Shown: piece by piece, positions 50,073 to 61,209 of the stretch
Layout: every line of letters starts with the position of its first letter
Position numbering within the stretch: the first letter of the stretch is position 1
Origin: Larimichthys crocea
Taxonomy: Eukaryota; Chordata; Actinopteri; Sciaenidae
DNA length: 64,000 nucleotides
Direction: 5' to 3'
Assembly: GCF_000972845.2 (NCBI RefSeq)
Contig: NC_040028.1
Location: 17,048,871-17,112,870, forward strand
The notes under the pieces: model-generated
Databases searched by the model: none
Told to the model about the DNA's origin: nothing
The model's input: the letters and a program-made list of their open reading frames with translations, nothing else
Program-made: the position numbers and the translations under genes

Positions 50073-53000
50073 ATAAAGGAGACATTGTCGGTTCTCTCTT
50101 ACCAATTATCTTTCGGCACACTTTCATTACGCTCATGCTGATGTATGTGCACACACAAACACAAAATTAAAATACTTTAAGTTGCCTGGTGAAGAAACCC
50201 TGATGTTCTGTCAGCAGAACAGTTTCCACTTTTAGACGTTACTGCTTTTTATTTGCCTTGGAGCGTGTGAGGCAGATGGTGAAGCCCCATGGCATTAGAT
50301 GGGAATACACTGCGTGTGTCTTTCTAAGAGAGGGATGAGAGCGAGACAGAAGAAGACAGGCTGATGTTCTGACATTTGCCAATCCATCGCTAAACCTGAT
50401 CCGAAATGCAAAAACATATCGGAGTCTGGAGAGCCTGCGTGGATGCACGGGAATTAAGTCAATCTTATCAGCCTACTTCCATATATGAACCACATATCTG
50501 CCCTTCATGCTATCTCTTCTTCAGCCGTGTTCAGATTTTTCCAGCTTGACCCGAACTTGACCCCGATTTCTGACAAACAGACGTGCGCGTGTGGAGCTGC
50601 AGATTTAGTGCACAATTCCCATGTTTACATCCCAATTGGATTACTGTAAATCAATACAAGTCAGATTCGGGATTACGTTAAACAGATGCGACACAGGCCA
50701 AGGGAAACAAGGGTATTAGGTTTTGGGCTTTTAATACCATTTCTTGGTATAATGTTGAGAGTCAGTGAGGTGTGATTGCTTCAAGAATAACCTTGAAGAT
50801 ATTAATCGACTAGAAAACATGAATAATCGTGTGTAATCACTTAAATAAAAACATTCATATTGTCTGCAACCCTCACTTACAAATACATGGAGTGAGAAGC
50901 TGATGAAAAATGTCTGACAGTACATTTGGTTGGTGTTTTGCAGGGATCAGTCCATATCTAGATGTATTTACAGATTTTAGTTAAATGTCATGTACCAGCG
51001 CCTTTGAGGATTGTGCTTAGTTGTGTATTTTCAGGGGATTAAGGCACGAGTGTGTGTGGTTGCACATGCCCCTACAACTCCATGTCGATGAAGTTTGGGG
51101 GGTTATGTGTGTGATGTGATTTGTGTCATGCGAAAGTGGCGCACAAGGGTGCCTCTAATCCCCTGGATGCAGACACAGTAGGTAACCCATTAAAAAGTGT
51201 TGTGTCTAACCAGGGCGGAGGTGCAGATAACAGTGGAAGCAGATGAAGTGGCCTTTACAGGATGTGATCCAGTGAAGCTGATGATGACTGAAGAAGACAC
51301 AAACAGGATTCGGGCTGTAGGCCACAGTATTTTGTACTTTACAGTGTTTTGAAGTGAGGAGGGATGGCTCAACTTTGAGAGTAGAAAATGTTAACCCTAA
51401 CCCTTGAATAAGGAAGGCTGGATTCAAAGTATCAAAGTTTGAGTTGAATTTAATATTCGTCGTACAAGAAGGAGCGTTTAACAGTGCAACACATAAAAAG
51501 GGGTTACAGAGAAAAAGCTCCCTGAGGAGCTCTTCTTAATCATTTTGTAAAATGGGCTGTCTCAGACACCTCCCACCTGATACAGATAATATCATAACGT
51601 CCTCGTCCTTTTTTTTGGTTATCTGCTCAGTTATGAAGCCTGTCTCTCCTGTCCTTGTCTCTCCTAACCTTGTACTATTGATTTATAATTATCTCTCCCT
51701 GCCAGCCTCAGTAAATCACAGGCCAAATAAGAGAAGTGCACGAGACATGCGAAAGACAGGAAACACTCACACTACTGTATATGAATTAAAACACCTGAAC
51801 CCCAGTATAATCCTAATTCAAAGTCAAAGTAAGCACTTGGGGTGAGGTGAGGCAGTTGCAATCAGCAACTACATCACTAGACATCACCAAATCCTACACA
51901 CTGGTTCTTTAAACGAGCATGACTTTTCTTGTTGCCGATATTGATTAGCATTTACAGTAGCCATCACCACCACTGTGCATTGTAGCTGGCGCTATGATCT
52001 AGTGTTGGCGTCTACTTTCCAGTGAACACAGCAGGACCCGGCATCAAACACAAACAACCTCTGAAAGCAGCAGTGGCCAGTCTGTCAGGGAGTACAGTAG
52101 CCTACGGAGGTGGTTTTCCTAACGACCTCGGCTGCTAGGCCCGGCCAAAAGATGCATGCAGCAGCTTTCAGAATCACTTATAGACTCCATCAAACTCTGC
52201 TCCGGCGAGCAGGGAAAGTATTTTAATGGACACAAGATTAGTATATGCTCCTGAGTGCAGGATGAGTCAACTTTTTACCATTTACCAGGAAATGTCAAAC
52301 TCAAATATCATAAAAAATATCTCAAAATGACTTTTCTGTCATTGTTGGAACACTGATACAGATACTGGTGTAAAGGAGTGAGTGATGTAATTAAAGTAGA
52401 ATACTGTAAATGTAACATCATAATGATACTTAATGAAAACTAGTACATGAGAGTCCTGGAACTGTACTGAGTCACCCAGTGATCATCGGCTGTCAGTGTC
52501 AAACTAAAGGCCACAGACGGGACCCACCAGGTGGGCTTACAACCATCAACAAGAGGAAATGTCAACAGACAATAAAAGGTGGAGACTTCAGTTTTCTTAG
52601 ATGCTTGGCGTTCATAAAGCAAAATCACACGAGGGAGTGAAGTTGTGATTAACTTCATCATCATGACCTCGAGTGTGATATTGCTTTCGTACATTTAATG
52701 GCTAATTTGTGTAGGTCTACATGTTACCACAGGCCAGCAGCATGAATGTAACCAGTGAGAAAAAAGTCTGTTGAGTCCTCAACGTTCTTACAAAATGTTT
52801 AATATTATCAGAATGTAGAAGGTCCTGAAATCCTAAAATACCATCAAACACACATGAGGGACGATGAATTAACAGTGTTTTGAGACAGCGTTTAATTCGG
52901 CATGTATCTGATCCACCAACCAGCTCCTATTGCAGCGGTTCGCCTCTTAAATAAAGCTGGCAGCGACTTCTTGAGTTGTTGAGGTGACAAAATCCAAAAT

Positions 53001-56000
53001 GAAACGTTTGTACAGAAACACGTATTTAAGGATTATATTGATGCCGAATTAACAAGAAGACTGTCGACATGTGACATACTTTGTCTTGTGTTTCTAGAGT
53101 AATCTGTTTTTACGTGTAATAAATTGTTTTCAAGGTTGACTGCTGATAGTTATTGATTTGATTAATGGTTGTGTATTAATTACCGACAGGTTCATTATTG
53201 TTTCTAACAGCAGTATGCAGTAAATAGTTGTAGTACTCGTAGACTTATGTTCATTTTTGTGATGCAAAGTTTGTTGCCATCTAAGATTGTTTGCCTGTTC
53301 ATGTAACGCAATACATGTAGTTAAAAGTCTACAGTAACATCAGAGTTTATGTTGGTCAAAGTCTGTGCATTGCATTAATTTCAAATAACGTATACAGTTT
53401 AGTGTACTACTAGTGTAACACATACACACACATGCAGAGAAGCAGCTACTGTATGAGAAACAGTAGTTAGGAGGCTCAGACCATAGAGACTTAGGGAACT
53501 AGATAGTGGCCACAGTATCTGGCATGGACTGGTACCTGGAGAGGTGCAAGTTCATCTCATGGGCACTGCCCAAGGCACCAAAGTGCTCCCTTCACTCCAA
53601 CATCTCTCCATGTTTGCATGTCTTATGAGCTCCTTGTGTGTCTTTTGTGCCTATGTGTACAAACTGAGTAAAGAAAAGAAGCATTAATTAAGTTCTTCTT
53701 ATACTGTACTGTTCACACTGTAACACTCATCTGTCTCTTTCTGTACTAGATGGGGACCACACACTGCGGATCCTGCTCTACTCACTCATCTTCATCTTGA
53801 GTGTAATAGGCAACCTGCTCATCATCGTGGTGCTGACGGTCAATAAGCGCATGCGCACCGTGACCAACACCTTCCTGCTGTCGCTCGCCGTCAGCGATCT
53901 GATGATGGCCATCTTCTGCATGCCCTTCACCCTCATCCCCAGCATCCTCAAGGACTTCATCTTTGGAGCTGCCATGTGCAAGATAGTGTCCTACCTCATG
54001 GGTGAGAAAAGAGGGAGCGGTGTGGGCTTCTTGGTGCCGTTTGCACTGTTGGTGAACTAAGCTGTCCGAAGACAATAGATACAACTTCAATATCATTTTT
54101 ATATGATGGGATTTTTTAACAGTATCCTCTGCTTCAGAGTCTAAGCCAATACCATTTATATCGGAGCTAACTGAATTTTAGGCAGCAGCCATACGTCAAT
54201 GCTTTGAGGTGCAGACAGGAGGTCAGATACCTTTTGATGCAGGTTAGAGGTACAATCACTGATCAGTCAAGATCGAGAAAGATAATTCAGATAAATGGAA
54301 AGACGTGTTTGGAAAATGTAAGTTCAGGATTAATGCCAAAACACCTGATATTGATCTTTCTCTGATGATTTCATATAAAAACTGTCTCTAGATTTAGTTG
54401 CCATGGTTGCTCCTCTGCAATTCCTGCAGATTTAATCAGTTATAAATAGTAAAAGATCAGCCTCACTCTTGTTTAACAGGTTAAAAGGAAAGTTTAGAGA
54501 CTTCCAGAAGAAGGTTTTCTTCAGTAACCATGGAGAACTATGAAGACCCAACGAACGTCAGACATGCTCTTATAATCAACACATCCAACTATGACTCAGC
54601 ATCTCATAACTATTATTAGAATCCACCAGTACTTTCATTTACATTCACATAAATAATATTACCAATATACATAATGCCAGGCCTCTATCTGGTAAACAGC
54701 TATAAACTAATGTTACTTACTTATTACTGTTGACTAAATGTATTTTTTCCCCTCAATCAACTGAAAAACTTGATAATCAAAACTATTGCAAGTTGCAGCA
54801 ACCAGTCAATCAATATCAGCAATCAATTTTCTGTCACACTGTAGCCCAGTTTCTTCTTTGCCACCTGTTATCCCGTTATCACAGGCTCTACCAAAAGATG
54901 GTCACTGTGGTCAAGGCCACCAAACACAATCATTTAATATATACTTCTAACATCGTACATTAACTACTATTAATTTAAATCAATAATGTATATTTTTTAT
55001 AATTGTTTATGGGAAAGAAAATAACAAATGCTTAGTTAGCCAGCTGCTTTTAACCTCTGCATCACACTCTGACCCTCCCCCAGCTTTTGGTTTTTGGTGT
55101 ACCACCACAAGATTTTCAGTTGTACCATCTAGCCAACGATATGAAAAATCTTTGCTCATGTCTTCATACTTGGTAAAACTGAATCACTGCCTTCAGCTCA
55201 TTTATATCCCCCCGTGTGATTTAAATAGAAACAAAATGACATTTCCATCTGTTTATCAGGCTAATTGCCTTGAGATGTGATTGACTAGCATCCAAGAATA
55301 AATTGAAAGGGGAGTTTGACACTCAACTGCTGAGACTTTGCAGCCCATTATGTTACAGCTTAACGGAAGCGAGCAGCTCTTACATTGATTTATTTTTAAT
55401 TGTAACCCGGACTGCAAAAAAAAAGAAAGCGTGGAAACAATCAGGAAGTTAACAAGTTCTTTGAACTCCTGGCCACCAATTTACAAAAGATATGGATTAC
55501 CGTTGAACACCATCAACGTCCACGGACCAGTTTCATCATCTCCTGCATTTGTGGGAGGTTGTTGATCCTCAATGGGATTTGTTTGTGCTTCAGATACGGA
55601 CTTTAAATGACACTCTCGTGTCCGTGCTAGAAACAGGGGTAACAAAATTTGCTTTCAAAAACTAATTTGGGTCTTTGGTATCAAACGATATACGGTTAAA
55701 TTTGGTGAGGGACTGTCCACCTTAACACTTAGGATACAACATCAGATACAGAAATTTACATGTACATAGAGCTTAGTAACAATACTAAAGCTTTACAAAG
55801 GTCCTTTAAAACATGACTATGGCTGGTTGATATTGTTACCTGGTAGGAAAACACATGACGCGTTCATTAGTCCGTGATATTGTAGCCAGCCAAACAGCTG
55901 AAGAGACGGATTCAGTTCAGTTCTCGAAGATTAAAAATAAACTCATATTGGAAGTAATAGAGGTAATGCAACATGTTCATGCTCACCAGCATTAGGAAAT

Positions 56001-59000
56001 GAAAAACCCATCCACTCATCTCCTGAAGGAGGAGGAAGAAAAGAAAGGATGAAGATGTAGAGCAAAATGAGAAGAATGGTTGATGGTACATAAAAAGAAA
56101 ATGAATTAAGTTAGTAACAGAGAGAACGACAACGAAATGATGATCAGAGCAGGAATATTGTGCTAATCCTGGAAGAAAAAGACATCGGAGAATTGCAAAG
56201 GTGGATTATAAAGCACAGGGCCTCTAAGTGAAGGAGAGCCACCATCATGATGCAGCCAGCAACAGTGGACAAACCCAGGGGAGAGACTAGATGGCTGATT
56301 GTTCTCTGCTTTAGTGGGATCTGCTCTCATAGGTACAGGCACCACAGTGCACGCCCCCATCCCCCCGGTCTTGACACACATACACACACTGTTTGCATTC
56401 TCGCTGAGGACATGGATAAGAGAGGTAAAGAGTAATTTCCCGTCTTGCCCTGTCAGGAGGGAGATGGCAGATCACATCAGCGGCCCAGCCCAACTTTCTC
56501 TCCTCTCCGAGATAATCATCCCCACCTCCTCGCCTTGTATTGTATTCATTTGCAAGCACATCTCCACAGGGCACCACACTTTGTTCTCTGTTATTATTGC
56601 AGATATTACATGCACACGTAAACAAACATTTGGAAATAATAACTTTCCATTCATCCAAAGAAAATATATTTCAGAATAGATAGTAGCACGTGTGTTTACT
56701 TACTTTTTGTGTTCCTGCAGGTATATCAGTCAGCATATCCACATTCAGCCTGGTTGCCATAGCAATCGAACGCTACAGCGCCATCTGTAACCCTCTGAAG
56801 TCTCGCGTGTGGCAGACTCGGTCCCACGCCTATCGGGTGATTGCCACTACATGGGTGCTGGCCTTAATCATCATGATTCCCTATCCAGTCATCAGTCACT
56901 TGGAGTCTTTTCAGCGTCCCGACAACACCACCGCTCACCAGTGCCGTCACAAGTGGCCCGTCACAACGGCAGAGCAGACCTGGTGAGTGTTTGATTCATT
57001 CATCATTCATATCAGCTCAGTCTCTCATTATAATGAATACGACATGTTTTTTCTTATTGTAAAAAAGATGTTGATGAACAGCAACCACTGTGATTACAAG
57101 CAGTGGCTACAGGATGATGGCAATTTGCCTTCATTACCCAAGATTCCCTTGAGTCACTTGCTTTAAAGATATTATCATGTTCATCTTCGATGTGCTAAAA
57201 TGTACTATAACAGGAGCACAAGCACAGAGGAGCCATAAAGTTAAAGTAACATTATTGAATGTACTCATTAATGTTAGTTTAATGAGATCTGCTAACATTA
57301 GCCGCCATAAAGATGAGTTGAGAAATAGTATTTTTTATTGTTTATTATTTGTTTGTTGTTGTTACAAGAGAATTGTTTTACTTCTCTGCTCTGCATGCGA
57401 CATAAATATCATTATTTTGTGATCATTTATAATTGTTTAAAATGATAAGCTGGCATGTTAATAAAAATATATTTTAGATGAGGAGGAAAGATGCATGAAA
57501 ACACATAATATGTGTTATGTGGCTATATTTGAGAGACTGAAAATGACTCATTCGAACAATTTAATTTAGTTTTATTTCAGGCTTTCGAGTGAGACGTGAT
57601 TAACGAATGAGTTTAACAGACAACAGAGAATCTCAAAGGGAGGATACAGTATATTTATGCAGAGTTGGTGTGTTACCTGCAGCAGACGGCGTTCCATGAG
57701 ATCCCTGTTTGGAGGCAAAGACAGATGTTGCAGCACAGAAATAGAGCAAAGCTGTGAAAAGAAGTGTTTTAACCCTATTAAAAAAGACAAACCTAAAAAC
57801 ATCACCATGCTAAATATATATGCATGCATACAACCCCACTTGTCCCTGTAAGTATGCATTATACTATGTTTAATCTAAAGAACAGAATGAGTTTTACCTC
57901 TTGGAGGTAGCATCATTTGTCATCGATCCACTGGAAGGACATAGAAGGCTGCGTGATAGAAAGTCCTACTCCTGGATTATGTCGCACTCTCTGCGGGTAT
58001 TGTGAAGGTTATTTTCACTTTTTTACAATGAGATTTTTGAGAAACAACTAAATTCAAGGAAAGTATTTTTGTTAACCCTACCAAAGATCCTGAACAATTA
58101 TCACACTATTCACAGTAATGCGCATCTCATCATGGTCCTACAGAACCATTCACAGCTCTGTACATCTCATTGACAGATTTAAAAGAACCCGATCAATAGA
58201 AGAACAAATAGAGATTAGCGAGCGCCTTCAAACTACACACATACACGCAGTCTCTTCAGTGTCAACACACCACCAGGTCCACTCTTTAGGCTTTAACTAA
58301 GCTATTTCTTGTACGTGTTTCCATATCAACTTATCTTGTTGTATCAGGCAGTAACAGAAAATCCAATTTAAAAAGATAATGAAACACTTTGGTAGTGTTG
58401 TAAACAAAACCGGAGATACACACCAGGGTCATCGAGCATGCGGCGTCACATAAAACGCAACTTGACATTAAACTTGCAGTCAGATCATTTTTCCTCATTG
58501 TGCCAGCGTATCTGGATAATGTGCTGTTTTATATGAAATAAACTTTAGATGAACTGTGTCTGAGGTGTGTGTCCGTGTGTGTAGTTTGAGTAGAGCACAG
58601 CACGCTACACTGAAACATTTATTTACTTCTCCAGGTCCAAACATGGAGACTATTTTTGGCAGCTCCTCTTTGTGTCGAGTGTTTTTCGTGGAAACGTTAG
58701 GGCAGACGAGGATACCAGGCAGAAGTTTTGGATTTAGAATGAAACAGGCTTTAGGGTGATTTCAGTCAACTCTCTGTGTATGTGTATGTATCTGTGAGGA
58801 GTTTGACATTATGCAGTATTTAAGTACTTCTGTGTTTAATTCTATGTCTTTATCTGACCTTAGGCTTGTTCTTGGGTATGTAGATCTGCGTGCAAAACAT
58901 TGCTTTCTCAGAAATATGTACAGATGTTCTGACTTTGTAGACCATCTGAATGGAAGAATACTTTGTCCACTACGTAACTGAAGAATATTTTATTTTTAGG

Positions 59001-59572
59001 CGTTTTATGTCTTTATTAGAATAGCAAAGCGATGATTCATTAGTGGAGGAAGAGAGAGGCAATAAAAGTTCCTCATCCAGGTTACAACCTGGAACACTGT
59101 GGTTCATGTTCAGTGTCTTATCCCCTGAGCTAAAGGTGCTGCCCAGTAAAAGATATTTTAACACGTTTCCCAAGTTTCATCCTTTACAAATTTGAGACAC
59201 AGGTTGAAAATCTTTTTTGTCACATAATGCACGGGGTATTTTTTCATCTACGTAGATGGTTTGAAGAGTCTTTGAGGATTCTGGCCAGTTTTTCTTTTTT
59301 CTTTTTAATGCTTAGCTGTGCACAGGTACTGTAATAGCAGTATATTAAGAGCTAGAAACCATAGCGACATCAAGGCCTGCATGCACCATTATCCTCATAC
59401 GCATGGCCATCGGGATCTTAACCTCTTTTATGTGTCTCTTTTAGGTACATTCTGCTACTGCTTGTGCTGTTTGCAATCCCAGGGTTGGTGATGATTGTGG
59501 CCTATGGACTGATCTCCAGGGAACTTTTTAGAGGCATCCACTTTGAGATGGGCCACAAAAAAGACTCTACTG
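42713..59572 (+). CDS. cckbr: Cholecystokinin/gastrin receptor, B-type-like (5' four exons; partial)
   Basis: Class A G-protein-coupled receptor for CCK/gastrin peptides. Exons: 42713-42869 (N-terminus, 52 codons, sequons at N7, N27, N34, N39), 53750-54001 (TM1-TM2 through SYLMG), 56721-56982 (TM3-TM4, ERY motif in place of DRY, QTRSHA), 59445-59572 (TM5, GLISRELFRGI). Phases agree throughout and the final donor at 59573 leaves phase 1. Exons 5 onward (third loop, TM6, TM7, tail) are not in the window. Key blocks NKRMRTVTNTFLLSLAVSDL and RYSAICNPLKSRVWQTRSHA identify the CCK receptor family. VSYLMG, HKWP and RELFRG resemble type B more than type A. Introns are long (10.9 kb, 2.7 kb, 2.5 kb). 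Exon 3 appears a second time downstream in damaged form. Confidence 0.88.
44041..44359. mobile_element. Non-autonomous TIR element
   Basis: Begins TTAAAAGGACCAGTGTG and ends CACACTGGACCTTTAA, a near-perfect inverted repeat. The inside contains GAGGACCCGCTCC and TTCTAAGGTAACAAAAAC, recognised from memory as an abundant teleost MITE-like family. No coding capacity. Confidence 0.7.
45735..46125. mobile_element. Fold-back element with inverted arms
   Basis: The left arm (about 45745-45825: GTGTGTTACCTACAGTCGAC then CTCCCACTTTGGAGAAGCAG) is matched on the opposite strand by about 46031-46118 (GTGTGTTACAGAGTAGATGG then CTCCCAGTTTGGAAGCAGAC). Related sequence without a partner occurs at 57660-57760 (GTGTGTTACCTGCAGCAGAC). 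Confidence 0.5.
46155..46250 (-). repeat. Fragment of the TIR-element family
   Basis: TTTTGTTACCTTAGAATGAG is the reverse complement of an internal phrase of the 44.04 kb element, followed by matching CTACAGATGCTC-type sequence. The termini are missing. Confidence 0.45.
48306..48560 (+). repeat. CCATCCATT-type teleost interspersed repeat
   Basis: CCATCCATCCATTATCTGTA, then CGCTTATCC, GGCTGGAGTCTATCCCAGC, TTCACACTCACATTCACACC, GGGCAATTTAGAGTCACCAA and GAACATGCAAACTC in order. This is one of the most abundant dispersed repeats in teleost genomes. Well preserved, non-coding. Confidence 0.75.
49350..49460 (+). repeat. Dispersed repeat (paired with 32.8 kb)
   Basis: Carries TTTTGGTGAAACTGGATCAT followed by ATTTTACTGAGGG, as in pdzk1 intron 2. 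Confidence 0.4.
50021..50070. repeat. (AG)n microsatellite
   Basis: About 25 AG units, nearly perfect (one GG interruption near the start). Confidence 0.95.
51835..51914 (-). repeat. Solo end of the 44 kb TIR-element family
   Basis: ATCCTACACACTGGTTCTTT reads on the minus strand as AAAGAACCAGTGTGTAGGAT, matching the start of the 44041 element. The inward sequence also agrees (GCAACTGCCTCACCTCACC). The other terminus was not found. Confidence 0.5.
51930..52395 (+). repeat. Dispersed repeat, uninterrupted copy (paired with 39.87 kb)
   Basis: Collinear with 39870-40735 but without the nested 260-base insertion. Ends in CAGATACTGGTGTAAAGGA. Confidence 0.55.
56068..58925 (+). repeat. Long direct repeat, copy A (contains intact CCK receptor exon 3)
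   Basis: Begins near GGTTGATGGTACATAAAAAG and matches 61210-64000 along its full length, through exon 3 and 1.9 kb of following intron to GAAATATGTACAG. This copy keeps the reading frame and correct exon order (exon 4 follows at 59445). Confidence 0.95.
58985..59150 (-). mobile_element. tRNA-derived SINE relic
   Basis: On the minus strand, TTAGCTCAGGGGATAAGACA resembles an A box and CCAGGTTGTAACCTGG a B box with about 35 bases between. The 3' end TAATAAAGACATAAAACGCC matches the AATAAAGGCATAAAA tail typical of teleost tRNA-derived SINEs. It lies in CCK receptor intron 3, just past the end of repeat copy A. Confidence 0.55.
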
Positions 59573-61209
59573 GTGAGACCCTATATGAGTGGTTACTCAT
59601 GCAAAGGGGGAGTTTGGTCATCAATGCACGGTGACAAATAAGAGACTACGTATGAAAGACATACTGCATCAGTAGTACTACTAATAAATAAACACATGTT
59701 ACATGATATCTTTGGAAAGAAGCAAATACCACACGTCATTCAGAGGTTTTTAAAGGACAGGGATTACACGGAGCACCTCAGCTTCCTCAACCTACAGACC
59801 TTCAAACTGAAGTATGCTTTCAACTCTCTTGGCTCTTCTCCCGAAAACCTTTGATTGAAAAAGTCTTTTTATAACTAGGAGGAAAACAGCGTGTACCAGG
59901 GCTTTCTAAATGCAGCATTGACATTTTATGACACTAAAGCAGTATTTTTCAATGATGTGGACATATTATAAACATATAAATGTTGGCTAAAAATATTAGA
60001 TTTAATGCTGTTTTAATTAGAATTGCACCTACCACCCAGGCTCTAATGTTAGTGCTTACATTCACTTGATTTATGTGAACATTGAGGAAATCCATTTTAA
60101 TGACGGCGATTTAATTAGCTCTACAATCACTGTAATGTGTGCAGGTTAAATGAAACATAACCTTTTGTGGGCATATGGGTGTGTGTCTGGGATGATAGCA
60201 GAATGGATTGTGTGTTTGCTGGTGCTCCATTAGAGGATGGGATTGTCTGGCAGCTGCGGGCCTGGACATCACCATCTGTTTGAGAGAGAGAAAGACGTTT
60301 TTTTGGAAAGAGCTTGGAGACAGAGAGCATGAGGTAAAATATACAAACAAACAGGAAATCAGGGGGAAAAGGATAATGAATTTCTAAAATAACCTCCTGG
60401 AAATGTGATTTAATAATCCCCGGGTGGTTTAACAAATTGAGTATAATTTCTCTACAGCAGGTTCTGTTTGCTGCCTTAGGGCTCTTATTACTGAACTCAG
60501 TGTACTTTGTCCTCCAGAAAACGGGACTATTAGATTTTATCAATAAATTTCAATTTCCTCTGATAGATGATTACACTAGCTCAGTAAAATTGCTAGTCAC
60601 TCATATTTCCATTGAGGTGAGCTGCTGTTCTTTAAAGTCTGTGTAAAAGATTCAAAATACCTTAAATATGTTGGAAAGTAGTTGCTGAAAACATGTAAAC
60701 GATATATTACTGAAATGAGAAGTTCAAACAGTTTTTCACCAGTGTTCAGTCTCAGGATTTTGTGGGCGGTCCTTAAAAGGGTGGCTCGATGACACGCTGA
60801 GGCCAGAGAGAAATAGCTGAATTCATCTCGCTCAGAGTGTTTCAAAGTTAGTCGTGTCCTTTTCTGAACTCAGTGGCTCGTGGCTTCAGCACATTCAGCG
60901 GACACGCCCCCACAGTCCTGGAGCTGAGACTTCATTTTTACCCGATTCTGACACCTAATTTCATAAACTTGTCGATATTTGCAATCATTCAAATTTCTTC
61001 TTTTGTCTGACAAACTCAGAACACATATTTATTCTGACTTTACACAGACTGTAAGAGCATCATAAATTGGTGCACGTCTTTTAACAAAGCTTTTATTTAA
61101 GGTTTTTAAAAATTAACTAGCTGGTGGTGGACAGCACATGATTTTTATGTATACACCCAACCTATTGCCATGTTATCATTGTGTCATAATGTATAAAAAA
61201 AGTAGACAA
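59573..61209 (+). other. Sequence between CCK receptor exon 4 and repeat copy B
   Basis: Presumed start of intron 4. AT-rich, with no exon of the expected third-loop/TM6-TM7 sequence and no recognised repeat family. Confidence 0.4.

Larger units (their letters stand above)
42870..53749 (+). other. Intron 1 of the CCK receptor gene
   Basis: 10.9 kb without a recognisable exon. Contains a TIR element at 44041-44359, a fold-back element at 45735-46125, a partial TIR-family copy at about 46155-46250, a CCATCCATT-type repeat at 48306-48560, a repeat at 49350-49460, an (AG)n tract at 50021-50070 and further repeats at 51835-51914 and 51930-52395. A 177-codon open frame at 46707-47240 has no recognisable motif. 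Confidence 0.6.

Noticed and set aside
53782..54096. Antisense open frame over CCK receptor exon 2
   Set aside because: It is the reverse reading of a conserved transmembrane exon; the sense frame has clear family identity.
59040..59120. Functional tRNA gene on the minus strand
   Set aside because: A- and B-box-like strings are present, but no full cloverleaf with paired acceptor stem is evident, and a SINE-type tail follows.
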